A DNA stretch of 64,000 nt, taken from contig JAULBX010024405.1 in assembly GCA_032358255.1 (NCBI GenBank), positions 186,001 to 250,000 on the forward strand, written 5' to 3'. The position numbers and the translations under genes are program-made. The stretch's first letter is position 1, and every line of letters starts with the position of its first letter. Origin of the DNA: Heterotrichella gracilis. Its lineage: Eukaryota; Sar; Xanthophyceae; Tribonematales; Xanthonemataceae. Below are positions 14,101-25,500 of this stretch, in pieces. Under the pieces are notes generated by a model. The model did no database searches and had not been told where the DNA came from. It saw nothing but the letters and a program-made list of their open reading frames with translations.

Positions 14101-14176
14101 CAGTTTTTTTGCCTATTGCTCGGACGTCATCCCTGGGGTTAGCTATTACCACAGTGTAGACGCCGTGCCGTATTAG
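8123..14176 (+). CDS. Secreted hydroxyproline-rich glycoprotein with three two-exon beta-type modules
   Basis: Complete model: exons 8123-8202, 9006-9271, 9805-10051, 10365-10690, 11644-11899, 12230-12465, 13461-13725 and 14008-14176 = 1845 nt, 614 residues. Exon 1 is a signal peptide (MRRTALAGSISLILLAACVS). Residues about 27-115 are an extensin-like PPSPKPPSPK shaft. Three modules follow, beginning near residues 116, 307 and 471. Each starts with GLDVVVSC-like sequence, then GQSFTPLSTLANL, PGGTLVA, and GWVSF...AGQxYAW with FRLWTK at the end. Modules 1 and 2 end in a polyproline linker. Each module has one conserved Cys per exon (SCANP and YCSDV or SCFTF), perhaps a disulfide. The modules resemble extracellular carbohydrate-binding or anchor beta-sandwiches, by inference. 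A cell-wall, scale or matrix role is likely. Module 3 stops at TAG 14174-14176. Confidence 0.87.
9006..9271 (+). repeat. PPSPK tandem repeat exon
   Basis: About ten near-perfect PPSPKP units (CCGCCATCACCCAAA and variants) are followed by [15 protein letters not shown]. This is the rigid hydroxyproline-rich shaft of the glycoprotein. The opposite strand reads as a meaningless Gly-Asp-rich open frame. Confidence 0.9.
13366..13432 (+). repeat. Echo of the 13461 exon 5' end fused to CCCTAAA array
   Basis: The first ~35 nt of the exon (GGTTGGATGTGGTCGTGTCC) and its upstream flank are repeated here about 70 nt early, and run into four CCCTAAA units at 13404-13431. The acceptor equivalent reads TGTGTAG. 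Confidence 0.85.
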
Positions 14177-14209
14177 GATATCCTATTCCGGCTGTGGACC
14201 AAGCTATAA

Positions 14210-15782
14210 ATGGCCGCAAAGGGTGCCGTGTCATTGATGAAATGATTGTTGTGGATTCTTTTCATTTGAATAGGAAGAAAATGATATCCTATCCAAGCTT
14301 GTTGCCTTTGCGCTTGAGCGCAGCGAGGTTGAATGGCGCAGCGCATGGCACTACAATATTCTTGTATTCGCTACTATATGCCTTCATGTTTGCAGGTAGT
14401 AAGGCTTGCTCCTTGTTGTAATGCATCGACAGAACCACACGCGTCTTGCTTCAAACTTGCAAATGCATTTCGTTGCTGTGTGCTTGGCAGATATACATCC
14501 AATGCGCAAAGCTGGGCCAGACGGCATCCATGCCTTGAAGTCACAGTACGCACCTTTAACCAAAAAAACAAATTTTGCTACTAAAACGGGTGAAGCCGTT
14601 GCATATATTTAGAAGCTGTTATCTGCCCTCCTAGCAGCCTCCTAAAGTTTGCATTTCCGGCAGCTACTTTTTTTTTGCCCTACGTACGCATAGAAATGTT
14701 TTGAAGCAGTTTCTGTATTACAGTTGAACCTCAGCACAGCACACAGGGAGTAGGTAAATGTGACATCCTAACTCGTTCAATGGACAGTGCGTAACACCCA
14801 CACAGAAAAATCGCGCGAATGTTGTATATATTTTACTGCCATAGCTTTCTGAGGACCTAATGGGCAATAAATAATAATAAAAATGAATAAATAAATAACT
14901 GCGCTCCTCATCTGAAGAATGAGGGCGTTGGTTGAGGAAGAGACAGAGTGAAAGAGAGCCAGCCTGAGGCTAGCCGGAGGCGAGCGCTCGGATCATCCCT
15001 CACGTGTTTCTACCATCATAATGGGCAAGAGGGTACCGCCTTTCTAGCTCAAACTTTGAAATAGATAGTATCTTCAAGCTTACAGGTTTACTCAAAGCCC
15101 CCTTCATATGTCCATCATAGGCCGTCATTTGGCATGCGATGCCAGTCGGACGCCCTTCCACCGTTGCACACTCTACCCAGCTCTACCTACTCATGTGTGA
15201 CTTTAGTGTTGGCCCCGCATTTCCTCCGGGAGGACCCAGCGTTGCCAACAGGCCTCGCTCGTTGTCGTGCTCAGACGTGTCATCCGCCATTGATTTTGCA
15301 GAGACATCTCTTCAAAATAGCCTGTTGCTGGTCATGCCCTTTACATTAAATGATCCCAACTCGCTGACATGCTAGCCATGCTTGGATGGGCAGACACTCC
15401 AAATTTGGCTGATCAGTCCAGCCAACTCTGATCAACCTTGGCTGGTCAGCCACTCCAGCACCTGTGTTAGCCACCAGGAAGTGAGTATGGGTCCTTTCCA
15501 TAGGTAAAGCCCTATTAGTAATCAGTCATTACATTCCAGGGACTCGATTCAGCCTGTCATCGCCTAACCACGCACCGCGGGGGAGGTAACGTTATTCAGC
15601 TGCGTAAGTTTTGTCTGGCATCATATAACAATAATGATAATAATAACTTTTGCACCATCAGAGATTGTGATGACTATAACCATTAGTAATATTTTCAATC
15701 GTAATTAATAATTGGATGCAATTCAGGCACTTAGAGCTACATTGTTGGTTGCGCGCGCATGCAGCTGCAGCCAGTACGCCAA
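14210..15782. other. Intergenic, no supported gene
   Basis: Contains an A/T simple repeat (AAT/AAAT units) at about 14866-14900 and T-runs near 14665. Short open frames show no family features. Confidence 0.5.
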
Positions 15783-17057
15783 TTAACCCCTACACAAGGG
15801 TTTAGGGCCCGCCGCTGCAGATGAAACATCAATGCCGTTGAGGCTCACACCCACCTTTCTGGACTGGGCAGTTGTCTGGTCCACTTGCGAGGCAATGCAC
15901 TCCAGCTCATCCAGGTCCTTCATGAAGGCTGCAATCTCCACATGATGGATGGGGACCGCATCAATCCCCGCCTGATCCTCCCAGTGCTGGGGACCTCCCC
16001 GTGGCTGGTTGGGGATCCCTGCTGGCTGAGGTGCAGCAGGCCTGGTGGATGTAGGGTTTAAGGTTCTGGTGGGCTGCGGGGAATGCTGCTGGTAGGGGTG
16101 GTGTGGCGTTGACCGTTGGACACCAGATGCTGCAGGGTGGGTGACGCTGCCTTGGTGCTGTTGTGGCTGATGGGGGAGGCGTCCCTTGGGTGGAAGCGCA
16201 CCCCAAGGATTTTGGGAGGGCTGGTGCCGTGTTGAGTTTGCCATCTGGAGTTTTGCCATCTGGAGTGTTGAAGAAAACCCAGCATCCGATGCTGAGTTGG
16301 TACCACTGGATGTGGTTCGCTGGCTGCTTTCTGGCACTGCCTGTGGCGCAAAATGCGGCGATGCTTCAGGTTTATCCTTGTGGGAAGCGAGCGGTGGTCT
16401 GTTGTCTGCTAACCTTTTCCCATGATGGGCTGCAGATACTGACCCACTTGGGGATTGGCGCTGGGATGGTGCCTCTCCCGAGGAGCTGCTCCTTCGCCTG
16501 AAGGCCAGCTGGCGCAGGGCTGCTGTCCTTGCAGAGTGCTGTGCAGCTTTCTTGCTGCTGCTGTTGGCCCGCAAGGCCTTGAAAGCAGTGGTCTGCTGGT
16601 GTTGCTGATGCTGATAATGGCTGTTGCTTGTGCCGCACTGGTCGCCTTGGTCATGGTGGCGGTAGGTACCAGAGTCCATCCCTTCGGTTGCTATTGCTGC
16701 TTGACCAGTGTGCTCGTGCATTGGTGGGTTCTTGACTGGGTCATAGCTTGGCTGGTCAACAGCAGTTTGTTGGAGGACATGCTTCAAACTGTTCACCAGC
16801 TCCCTAGCCCGTATCAGCAGCATTTCTTTGCCTGTAGGAAAGCAGCCACACAGTGGGTTGACCAGCTCGCAGGGAGTGAGGTGCAGTGTGAAAGCAATAT
16901 TGGCTAGTGGCAGGCAGCAAGGCCTCAAATCACTGTAAACGGGACGGTGTTTGTACGAGTATTGAATGGTGATTAGGACTGTACCATGATTGGGCGTGAA
17001 GCAGCTTGCTGCCACCGACCACTTCAGCTTGACTCTGAGTGGTTCCAGCCAGTCCAC
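15783..17057 (-). CDS. Hypothetical protein, Cys-containing domain plus long Q/S/P/H-rich disordered tail (5' end unresolved)
   Basis: A single open stretch of about 424 codons ends at TAA 15783. Its first part (RVKLKWSVAASCFTPNHG, then TVLITIQYSYKHRPVYSDL and CELVNPLCGCFPTGKEM) is a plausible folded beta-rich domain. From about residue 110 on it is low complexity: His/Gln, Ser/Lys and Pro-rich. Near the end is a short helical motif (VEIAAFMKDLDELECIASQV). The open frame begins at a GTG and a stop lies just upstream in frame, so an acceptor around 17070 and upstream exons are likely. The reading frame at 17212-17024 (MYATFRMGTVRLLKSKLAAS) is a candidate. I do not recognise the family. Confidence 0.55.
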   Translation of the reverse strand: MDWLEPLRVKLKWSVAASCFTPNHGTVLITIQYSYKHRPVYSDLRPCCLPLANIAFTLHLTPCELVNPLCGCFPTGKEMLLIRARELVNSLKHVLQQTAVDQPSYDPVKNPPMHEHTGQAAIATEGMDSGTYRHHDQGDQCGTSNSHYQHQQHQQTTAFKALRANSSSKKAAQHSARTAALRQLAFRRRSSSSGEAPSQRQSPSGSVSAAHHGKRLADNRPPLASHKDKPEASPHFAPQAVPESSQRTTSSGTNSASDAGFSSTLQMAKLQMANSTRHQPSQNPWGALPPKGRLPHQPQQHQGSVTHPAASGVQRSTPHHPYQQHSPQPTRTLNPTSTRPAAPQPAGIPNQPRGGPQHWEDQAGIDAVPIHHVEIAAFMKDLDELECIASQVDQTTAQSRKVGVSLNGIDVSSAAAGPKPLCRG

Positions 17058-17212
17058 CCAGGAGCCTGGTTACCACTGCTCCTTCCAGCATTATTCTGGA
17101 AGAGTCGAGAGCTTGGAGCCAAAGGGGCAACATGAAAACTTGTGTAGCTGTCGCTGGCTGCCAGCTTGGACTTTAAGAGGCGCACAGTGCCCATTCTGAA
17201 AGTAGCGTACAA

Positions 17213-19561
17213 GATGCTGCTGAGAAGGGACTGGTGGTCAACGTGGTCGTGAGCTGTCTTGCTGTGCCAGCATACGTCGCAAAAACGCCAGATTTTGGTG
17301 GTGTATCAAACGAGCAGCATACACGTGGAGGTTGTATCGTTTGAGTGTGGTCACGAGGGCTGACCAGGTGAGGCGAGGATAACAGCTGAGTTGGGCGATA
17401 ATGCTTCCGGAGAACCCTGTGCATGTATGCCAACGCCTACTCGAACTGAACGTATATCTCTTGGCTCAGCGTTTTGTAATTGAAAGGGTTCCAAGGGAGG
17501 CTACAGGTACAGACGGTGGCTACAAGAAAACGTCTGTCTCCGGCATGTAGGAATGCCGATGGCAAGAAACGCACCAAACGAAACTGCCCAACTGCCCGAC
17601 AATATAGTAGATGATATTCAGTTGTTTTAAATTACTTCTATTTGCCGCAGTATCAATATCCCCTGCTTCGGTGCATTGTGCCACTGAGTGCCACTGAGTG
17701 TCACACATCGGATGCCCTGGCTACAACCCTAACCCAAACCCTAGCAACCACAGGTTGGATTGGGCATGAGGCATTCGAGGTTGCGCAAACCATTCCGAAA
17801 CTTGGCATTTCAGGCTCTGTTTCCTTTTTTAACCTTCGAATACTTTCCATAGGCCCGGGAGTCGTGACATGGCACCAGGCTATACTTGGACCATGATCCG
17901 GACTGATAACTGTGGCAAAACGTCTACCCCTTCCCATTGGCAATTGCATTGAGTGTGAAAACGCATCATCCTACCCACTGTGACAGAGCCTGCGCCAATT
18001 CTCCACTTCATGTCTGATGTATCAACATCAGTCTGGCGCAGTTATTTTTCTGTGAATTTTTTTGGGCACTTACAATGTGGCAATATCACACTGTAGGCAA
18101 TTGAACTAGGAAGAATGTTGTCGAACACATCCCAATGTGCAACAGCCCACAGGACCTAATGATACCTGTCCGTTAGGCATAATATTGTTACTACTATGGA
18201 TTTACACGGCAGAAATGCCTTGCCACTAAATCTAGTGCATGACGACCCAAAGACTCCTGCCACCTGGGCTATGCAGTGCAGTCCTGCATGCCTAGAACCA
18301 CATTTGACTTGAAAATACTAAAATGCCAACACTGAATAGCATTGCTGCAACACTTGCAGGAAGATCTAGTAGGCACTGGCCGGCTACACAAACTATTTGG
18401 AAACAGACTAATGAGCGGACCCTCAGAGAATCGCACCATACACAATGCAAAAGGAAAGTCGCTGAAAAAATACACGCTTGTCCAAGTGGTGCACCGATCA
18501 TATTTATAATCTTAGTACCCCTCTTTTTTACTGCCAGCACCCTGTTCGAAAAGATCTGGATAAAGTCAAATCGCCTGGCAATTCATGAGCACCTCAGGAG
18601 AGGTATCACCATAATACCCTAATAAAGGAAAAAAGGAGCTGTGCAAACCGCTACTAGCGGCGCTAGGTCACAAGCACACATGGCCCAAAAAGTGCCTAAG
18701 GGGTGTCACCCACAAAATACCCATGATCGCAACCAAAAACGTTCATTGCATTGCATGCAATACATTTGATTTGACTGGGGTTTTCTTGACCACTGGATGG
18801 CTTCACGGGTCCGCTAGAGCAAAAATCGCAAACCCGCACTGCATCGTAGCACATGGTGATGCGCATATGCGTGAAAAAGGGCCCCGACCCATTGAACTGG
18901 TAACACAGCGAGCGATACTGTACTCGATTGAAGTCGGAAAGGGAAAACCACACAGGCACATCTCCACTTGCTAAAACAATTTTGTTTTGTTGAATTTCAG
19001 AAACAAGAATTTTCCACACGCCTGGCACCCCAACCTAGGGTTTAGGGCGCCCGCTGCTGTTGGGAGAACGAATCACAATCCAGCACATTGCAGTACTACC
19101 CACTTCAACATCCTCAAATCCTCCCTCAAGTTGACAACACCCCCCCCTGCCCAAAGTCACCATCCTCGTAGCCCTTTTTTTATTGCAATGACCAAAGTTA
19201 ATGACTCACAGAGAGCATAAAAAACGGCCCTGATACTAAAAAGCCTTGGGATTTCAAACCCGCCTCATACCAATGGACAACTATTGACACGAGACCCCAA
19301 CCCAGAGCATGGCAGCCAGCTGAAAAGGCTTGTTGCACCCAACGACAATGCACACTTATGCAAATCGAAAAGCAATACCAAATCACACCTTAACCAGCAA
19401 GGCGTCCAAAGAGAATATGAACCTACTATCTTACATCCCATGTCTATGTTTCCACACCCTAGGGTTGCCTACCACCAGATCCACGCACAACCCTCCACAG
19501 GCCGCTGCCGGCCCCAAACCCTAAACCCCTCCCATGACAAGCGGCCCAGCCGGCTATAGCC
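17213..19561. other. Intergenic, no supported gene
   Basis: Open frames such as 18696-19028 (-) lack recognisable motifs. Isolated CCCTAA/TTTAGGG units occur at about 17725-17745, 19035-19045 and 19515-19527. The 5' exons of the gene ending at 15783 may lie in the left part. Confidence 0.45.
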
Positions 19562-22500
19562 CTAGCCTGTGTTGCGCATGCCTGCCGAGATCCCGTTGAT
19601 GGAAATGAGCAGCGCATCCCTCAGCCTCTCGTTGCCTGGGTCAAGGCGCAGGCGGCGCAGGATCTCAACCTGCAAGGGGATAGGGTTTAGGGATAAGGGT
19701 CTATGGTGGTGGTGGTGTCCAGGGGAAGGACGGGGTTTTGGCGCAGGTGGCAAAGGATGTCCACCTGCCCAATGAAATGGGGCACAGGGTTAGGGTTTAA
19801 GGTGGGGTGATGAGCAGCGCGTCCCGCAGCCACTTTGTTGCCTGGATCAAGGCGCATGCGGCGCAGGATCTCAACCTACGGGGTTTAGGGTTTAGGGTTT
19901 AGGCCCTAGGCTAAGGCAAGGCACGGCACAAAGGCAAGACACGCACGGCAGTCTGCTAAACTCTCTCGCTAGGAACACACGTCACTTAACTACCATATAC
20001 TGCAGCACACATAGCTAGATTTGACCACAGTACTCTCAGCGCACACCAATGTGGGCATCTGGAGGATGGTGATTGAGTCCATGGGAGGGCTCATGGGTTC
20101 AGGCATGGCCTAGACAGTTTAGGATCCAGGGTTGAGGAATTAGGGTTACGAAGTTATGCTCCAGGAGTTAGGGTTCAGCCAAGGCCAAGACAGTTTAGGG
20201 TTCAGGGTCAGGGTCTAGAGCCACTCGAAGGGTGTTCATTGGGTTTATGAGGGGCTGTGCGCAGCATTTGAGCTCAGCAATGTCCTAGACAGTTTAGGAT
20301 TCCAGGTTTAGGGTTTTGGGGTTTGGAGCCGCACCTGGAGGATGTTGATTGGGTCTATGTGTGGGCTGCGCGTGGCGATGAGCTTGCTCAGCGAATGGTT
20401 GTTCTCAATCAGGTGGTGGTGGCCAGTCACCTGCGGCGCAGGCGGGGAGGCAGTTTCAACTGGGAATTTGAGACATAAACTGAAAGCTACAAGGGGTGTT
20501 TTGTGGTTGCCCCAGCACACCATCATACATGTCAAGCCGTCCCACCCACCCACCTGCAGCACCGCATCCACCGCGGTGAAGTACTTTGCCCTGATGGCCT
20601 CGCCCAGCTGCTTCTCCTGAGAATCAGCCACCCACCCATCACCGTACAGCCTGCATCACCCCCACCCGCCCCAACTCCACCCACTTCCAAACCCCACCCC
20701 CCACGTTAAAAACACACAGAATAATTGCACCCTGCAAAGCCCCACCTGCAGCACCGCGTCCACCGCGGTGTAGTACTTTGCCCTGATGGCCTCGCCCAGC
20801 TGCTTCTCCTGGGGGTCCACCACCAGCACATCGTCGTACAGGCTGGCTATGCGCATGTCGCACTTTGCCAGGATCATCTCCACCAGGTCGATGGTGGACT
20901 GGAAGAAGGGCCAGGAGGCGTACATCTGGCGCAGCATGGGGCCGTGGCCCTGCGGGGGTGGGGAAAATGTGAGGGATAAGCGGAAATGTGGGCACTTCTG
21001 CTTGGGCAGGTGTGATTGTATTCTGTGTGGGGCCGTGGCCCTGTGGAGGGCGGGGGCGGCAAATTTGTGGTTGTTTGAATGAGGCCCCATCCCCCAGCAC
21101 CATGCCCCCTGTCAGCATCGACTACCCCCATCCCCACCAAACCCAACCCCTCCTCCTTCACCCCCACCCCCACCCCCACCTGCAAACAGCTGGTGGAAGG
21201 CGCCCCCCTCGCTCACCCCTGCAAACAACCCCACCCCTCACCCCCCACCTGTGCAACACCCCCCTCACCCTCCACACCCCCCACCACCTTTGCAAACAGC
21301 TGTTGGAAGGCGCCCCCCACCCCCAGCCACGCCGGCATGATCATGCGCGTCTGGGACCACGCGAAAATCCAGGGGATGGCGCGCAGCGTCTCCACACCCC
21401 CGCCCTTCTTGCGCCTGGCAGGCCGGGAGCCAATGTTGAGGTTGACCAGCTCCTCCTCGGGTGTTGCGTGGCGGAAATAGCTGACGAAGAGGGGGTGCTC
21501 GTATACCAGCTGCAAGGGTAGGGTTGGGGTGGGGGTGAGAGGTGGGTGGTGCATGCCAGAACGCCACTTGGTCCCTATAGGTGTTGCCTTCAACCCTACA
21601 CAGCCCCATGCCCCCTCAACCCACCCTCTCTGTATGCCTTGCAGGACAGCTGCGACATCTGGTCCCAGCGGGAGCGCATGAACCCCTGCTGTTTCCACCA
21701 AAACCCTACCGATTTTGCCCTGAATCCTGCTGCTTCCACCAAAACCCTACTGTTGTTACCCACCTCTCTGTATGCCTTGCAGGACAGCTGCGAGATCTGG
21801 TCCATGAGGCCGCGCCACTCGGGCTGCATTGCGGGCGCGGGGGGGCGCAGGGTGCCGTGCAGCACTGCGGTCAGGTAGACCTCCAGCTGGCGCTGCGCCA
21901 CCGCGCCGATGCCAAACTTCTGCTGCACCATCTCGCCTGCGGGGAGAAAAAGGGTGAATTTCGACGTTTGTGGGTTGGCATCGGTGCAGGGGTGTGTGTA
22001 TGCACCACAGCAAACAGGTAGACCTCCAGCTGGCCCTGCGCCACAGCGCCAATGCAACATCTCGCCCCAAACCCTGACCACCTGCATGCTGAGCCCCAAA
22101 ACCCCACTTACCCTGCTCGGTGAAGCGCAGCGAGCCCGCGATCGACCCAGGAGGCTGCGACTGCGCACTGCCTTGAACATGGGCCCAAAACCCTAAAACC
22201 CTAAAATGGCACCAAACCCTAAACCCTAACATCCCACCCACCTTGCTCTGTGATGCGCAGCGAGCCCGCGATTGATCCCGGAGGCTGCGACTGCACCGCC
22301 TTGAACATGGGCCCGCCCCCGCGCCCCACCGTCCCTCCCCGCCCATGGAACAGCGTCAGCTGCACACCCGCGTCTTGGCAGACCTGTAGGACAGGAGAGA
22401 GGGGGTTTTCATTCAGTCCCAAGGTACCTATGCAATTCGAGGCTGTGAGGCCCTGGGACGGTGTGTATGCGAGCAGGAGTACGCAAGTTGGCATAACCAA

Positions 22501-25500
22501 AACCCTAGAAAACCCTCACCTGCACGAGGTCCTCTTGGGCCTTGTAAAGCGCCCACGCAGCTGCCAGCCTCCCCGCGTCCTTGCCGCTGTCGCTGTATCC
22601 CAGCATAACCTCCTGCTGGTCCCCGTGGACCTCCCTGCGGGGAGCACGGTAAAAGGCTTGCGTGGATGGTGGAGCGAGGAGGTACTGGGCTTGTCATATA
22701 CGTGGATTGAACATATTGAACGACTTGTCCTTTTGCTGCTTTCTCCGTCAGGGTTAGGGTGTGCGGTCAATTTTGAACATGCCCCACGTCCTTGCCGCTG
22801 TGGCTTTTGAGCATTAAATGCACATGGTGCCCATGGTGTTACCAAAGCTTTGGGTCAGAAAACCTTAAATGTTTAATTTTTGGCCTCACCTCAGGTGCTG
22901 CCTGTACCATGGGATGCTGAACAGCTGCGTCATGATCGCGCCAGCTGCCTCCAGATCCGCCAGGGTCTCAAACAGGGGCACCACGCGCAGCGAGCGCCAG
23001 GACTCGCCCGTGTCACCCGCAACCTGCAAGGGGGGTAAGGGGAGGGGTAAGCACCCCAGCTAGTGTGGACCATGCTACATGTCACCTTTCCGGACTGATC
23101 TGGCACCTGAAGTGGGAGGGAGATAGAAGAGGGGAGGAGGTGGTCAAAACCCGCATCTCTTACAGGTGCAGGATGAAAAAAATGCCAGATGTTCACAACG
23201 TATATGAAGGCCCTCCCTTCTACAGCAGGCCCACCGCCGGCACTGGCCAACAAAGATGATGCACCTGGTCGTTACCAAACCCTAATCAACACCCTAGCCA
23301 GCCCGATCAGCCTTCCCACGTTTACCCTGCCCATCCCCCTTTTCAAACCCCTCCCACGCACCGCTATGCGCGCCTCCTTCTGCAGCAGTTCCACTGCAAG
23401 CACGTCCGATGCCGCGTTAGTCATTGATATGACGTACGCCCCCAGGCTGCGCTGGCCCAGCTGCGCACCCAGCTGGAAGGTGTCCATCACCTCGCGCACC
23501 TGAAACAACATAAATAAAATAATTAAATAATTCAAGACAGGAGTACATGAGGGGTGAGGTGAGGGGGAATCCTGTGAGTAGTGAGAAAATAAATCTAATG
23601 GTACCCGATTTATAGAGACTAGTATGCATTTTTTGGGGGAGTTGCCATGACCCCCAGGCTGCGCTGCCCCAGCTGGGCACCTAGCTGGAAGGTGCCCATC
23701 ACCTCACGCACCTGAAACAAAGGGGATTAAATAAAGACAGGAGTACCCTGGGGGGGAAATATTGTGAGTTAAGAAGAAAGTGAACTAATAGTACCCTTAA
23801 TAAGCCTAGCATGCATTTTTGTTAGGGGAATACACGGGGAGTGGGGTGTGTGGATTGATGGTAGGTCAGTGAAATAGTAAACTAACGGTATCCGTTGAAT
23901 CAAGACTGGTACGCATTTTTTGGGAAGTAACCATATTATATTGTCAATGGACCCAGGCTGCGCTGGTCCAGCAGGGCACCCAGCTGGAAGGTGTCCATCA
24001 CCTTGCGCACCTGAACACACAAGCGTACATGTCGACAGATTTGGTGTTAAACCATGACACCAACTGGCCTCTTTCCTCCCCTCTGGGGTGAGCAATGGAG
24101 AGGTGAGGGAAGTGGCCAGTTGGTGTCATGGTTTAACACTGGGCATGCTCTCACTGACCAGTGGCCTTCGTGACGCCAGCTATGCCTTTCAACAGGCACG
24201 GCTGGAAACAGCCCAAAATCACATAGCATGCAGCTATTGGGGTATTGTGGCAATATTAGAGTTGTGTTGCGATCCTGCAATACCCAAGCCTCATGCACGA
24301 AACTAGGTTACCCAGTTTCTCACCTCTGGGCTGAGGGGCATGCTCTCGCTGACCAGTGGCCTGCGTGACGCCAGCTCCTGCTGCAGCCATGCCATGCGCT
24401 GATCCTCGGACCACTCAGAGTAAGAACCGAGCTCCAGGTAGCTGCAGAGAGAGAGGGAAATACGGTTTGTTTTGGGTGGTACATCCAGGATTTATTGAGT
24501 GAGCAGAGCAGGATGGAACCAGGGAGGTTTGTTTGTACCCCATGCATATGGCGGGTGTAGGATTCGGTGATGCCAGCTCCTGCTGCAGCCATGCCATGCG
24601 CTGATCTTAAGACCACTCGGCATAAGAGCGAAGCTCAAGATAGCTGCAGGCAAGGTGGAATGAGTGAGTAAGTAAGACCCCGTCCCTTCCAATGTATGCC
24701 TGTACCTGAGGGAAGAGGGTGGGTGTTTTGTACCCTTCCACATGTAGGGTTTCGGGTTTCGACGCCAGCTCCTGCTGCAGCCACACCAATTCCAACTTCT
24801 TCAAACACAGCAGTGCAGTGCGGGTGGCGCAGCAATTCAGCCGGCGCCAACTGGCCACTATCCTCCCCACACAAAAGACGCACCTCAGTGATGCCCCGGA
24901 AAGCAGTAATTAAAAACCCTTCCCACCCACCTGGTGATGGCGGTGAGCGCCTCTGTGTGCCTCGGCGCCTCCTGCCTCAGATCCAGCTTCATCAGACAAA
25001 GCCCAAAGCAGTGCAGGCGCCTCAGCAGATCCAGCAGGCGCCCCTCTGCCACAATCCCGCTCCCGCAGGCCCACAGGCTGTGGTAGCATGCAAGCAGGGG
25101 GCGCAGCAGCTGATCCTCGTTATCGTAACCTTCCTCCCCTGGCTGGGCGGGGGTGATGACGCCCGACAGCTGGTCCTCCATGCGCCGCTTGGTGTTGAGC
25201 AGCTTCTGGCGCATCTGAGGGTGGAGGCGAGGACCACTTTAGGGTATGGCCTAGAGGCTGGTGCAGGATTCTGCAGGGTTTTACAACCAGGGTATTACTC
25301 CCAAGTAGTGTATCTCCACTCACCTCCCCCAGCACAACCCTGTACACTAGGGCGTGGGCCCCTTGTGGTTGCGCGGGTTGAGCACCTGGTCCATCTTGGC
25401 AAGGGTTTCAGGTAGGGTTTCCTTTGTTCCCAATACTACTCACAGTAGGGATTAATTTTAACAAAAAATCGACCAAGATCCCCCCCCGCCAAATCAAGGG

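Noticed and set aside
22108-22185. Second copy of PEPC exon 17 as an alternative exon
   Set aside because: It has a fine donor but a frameshift and no acceptor-side half.
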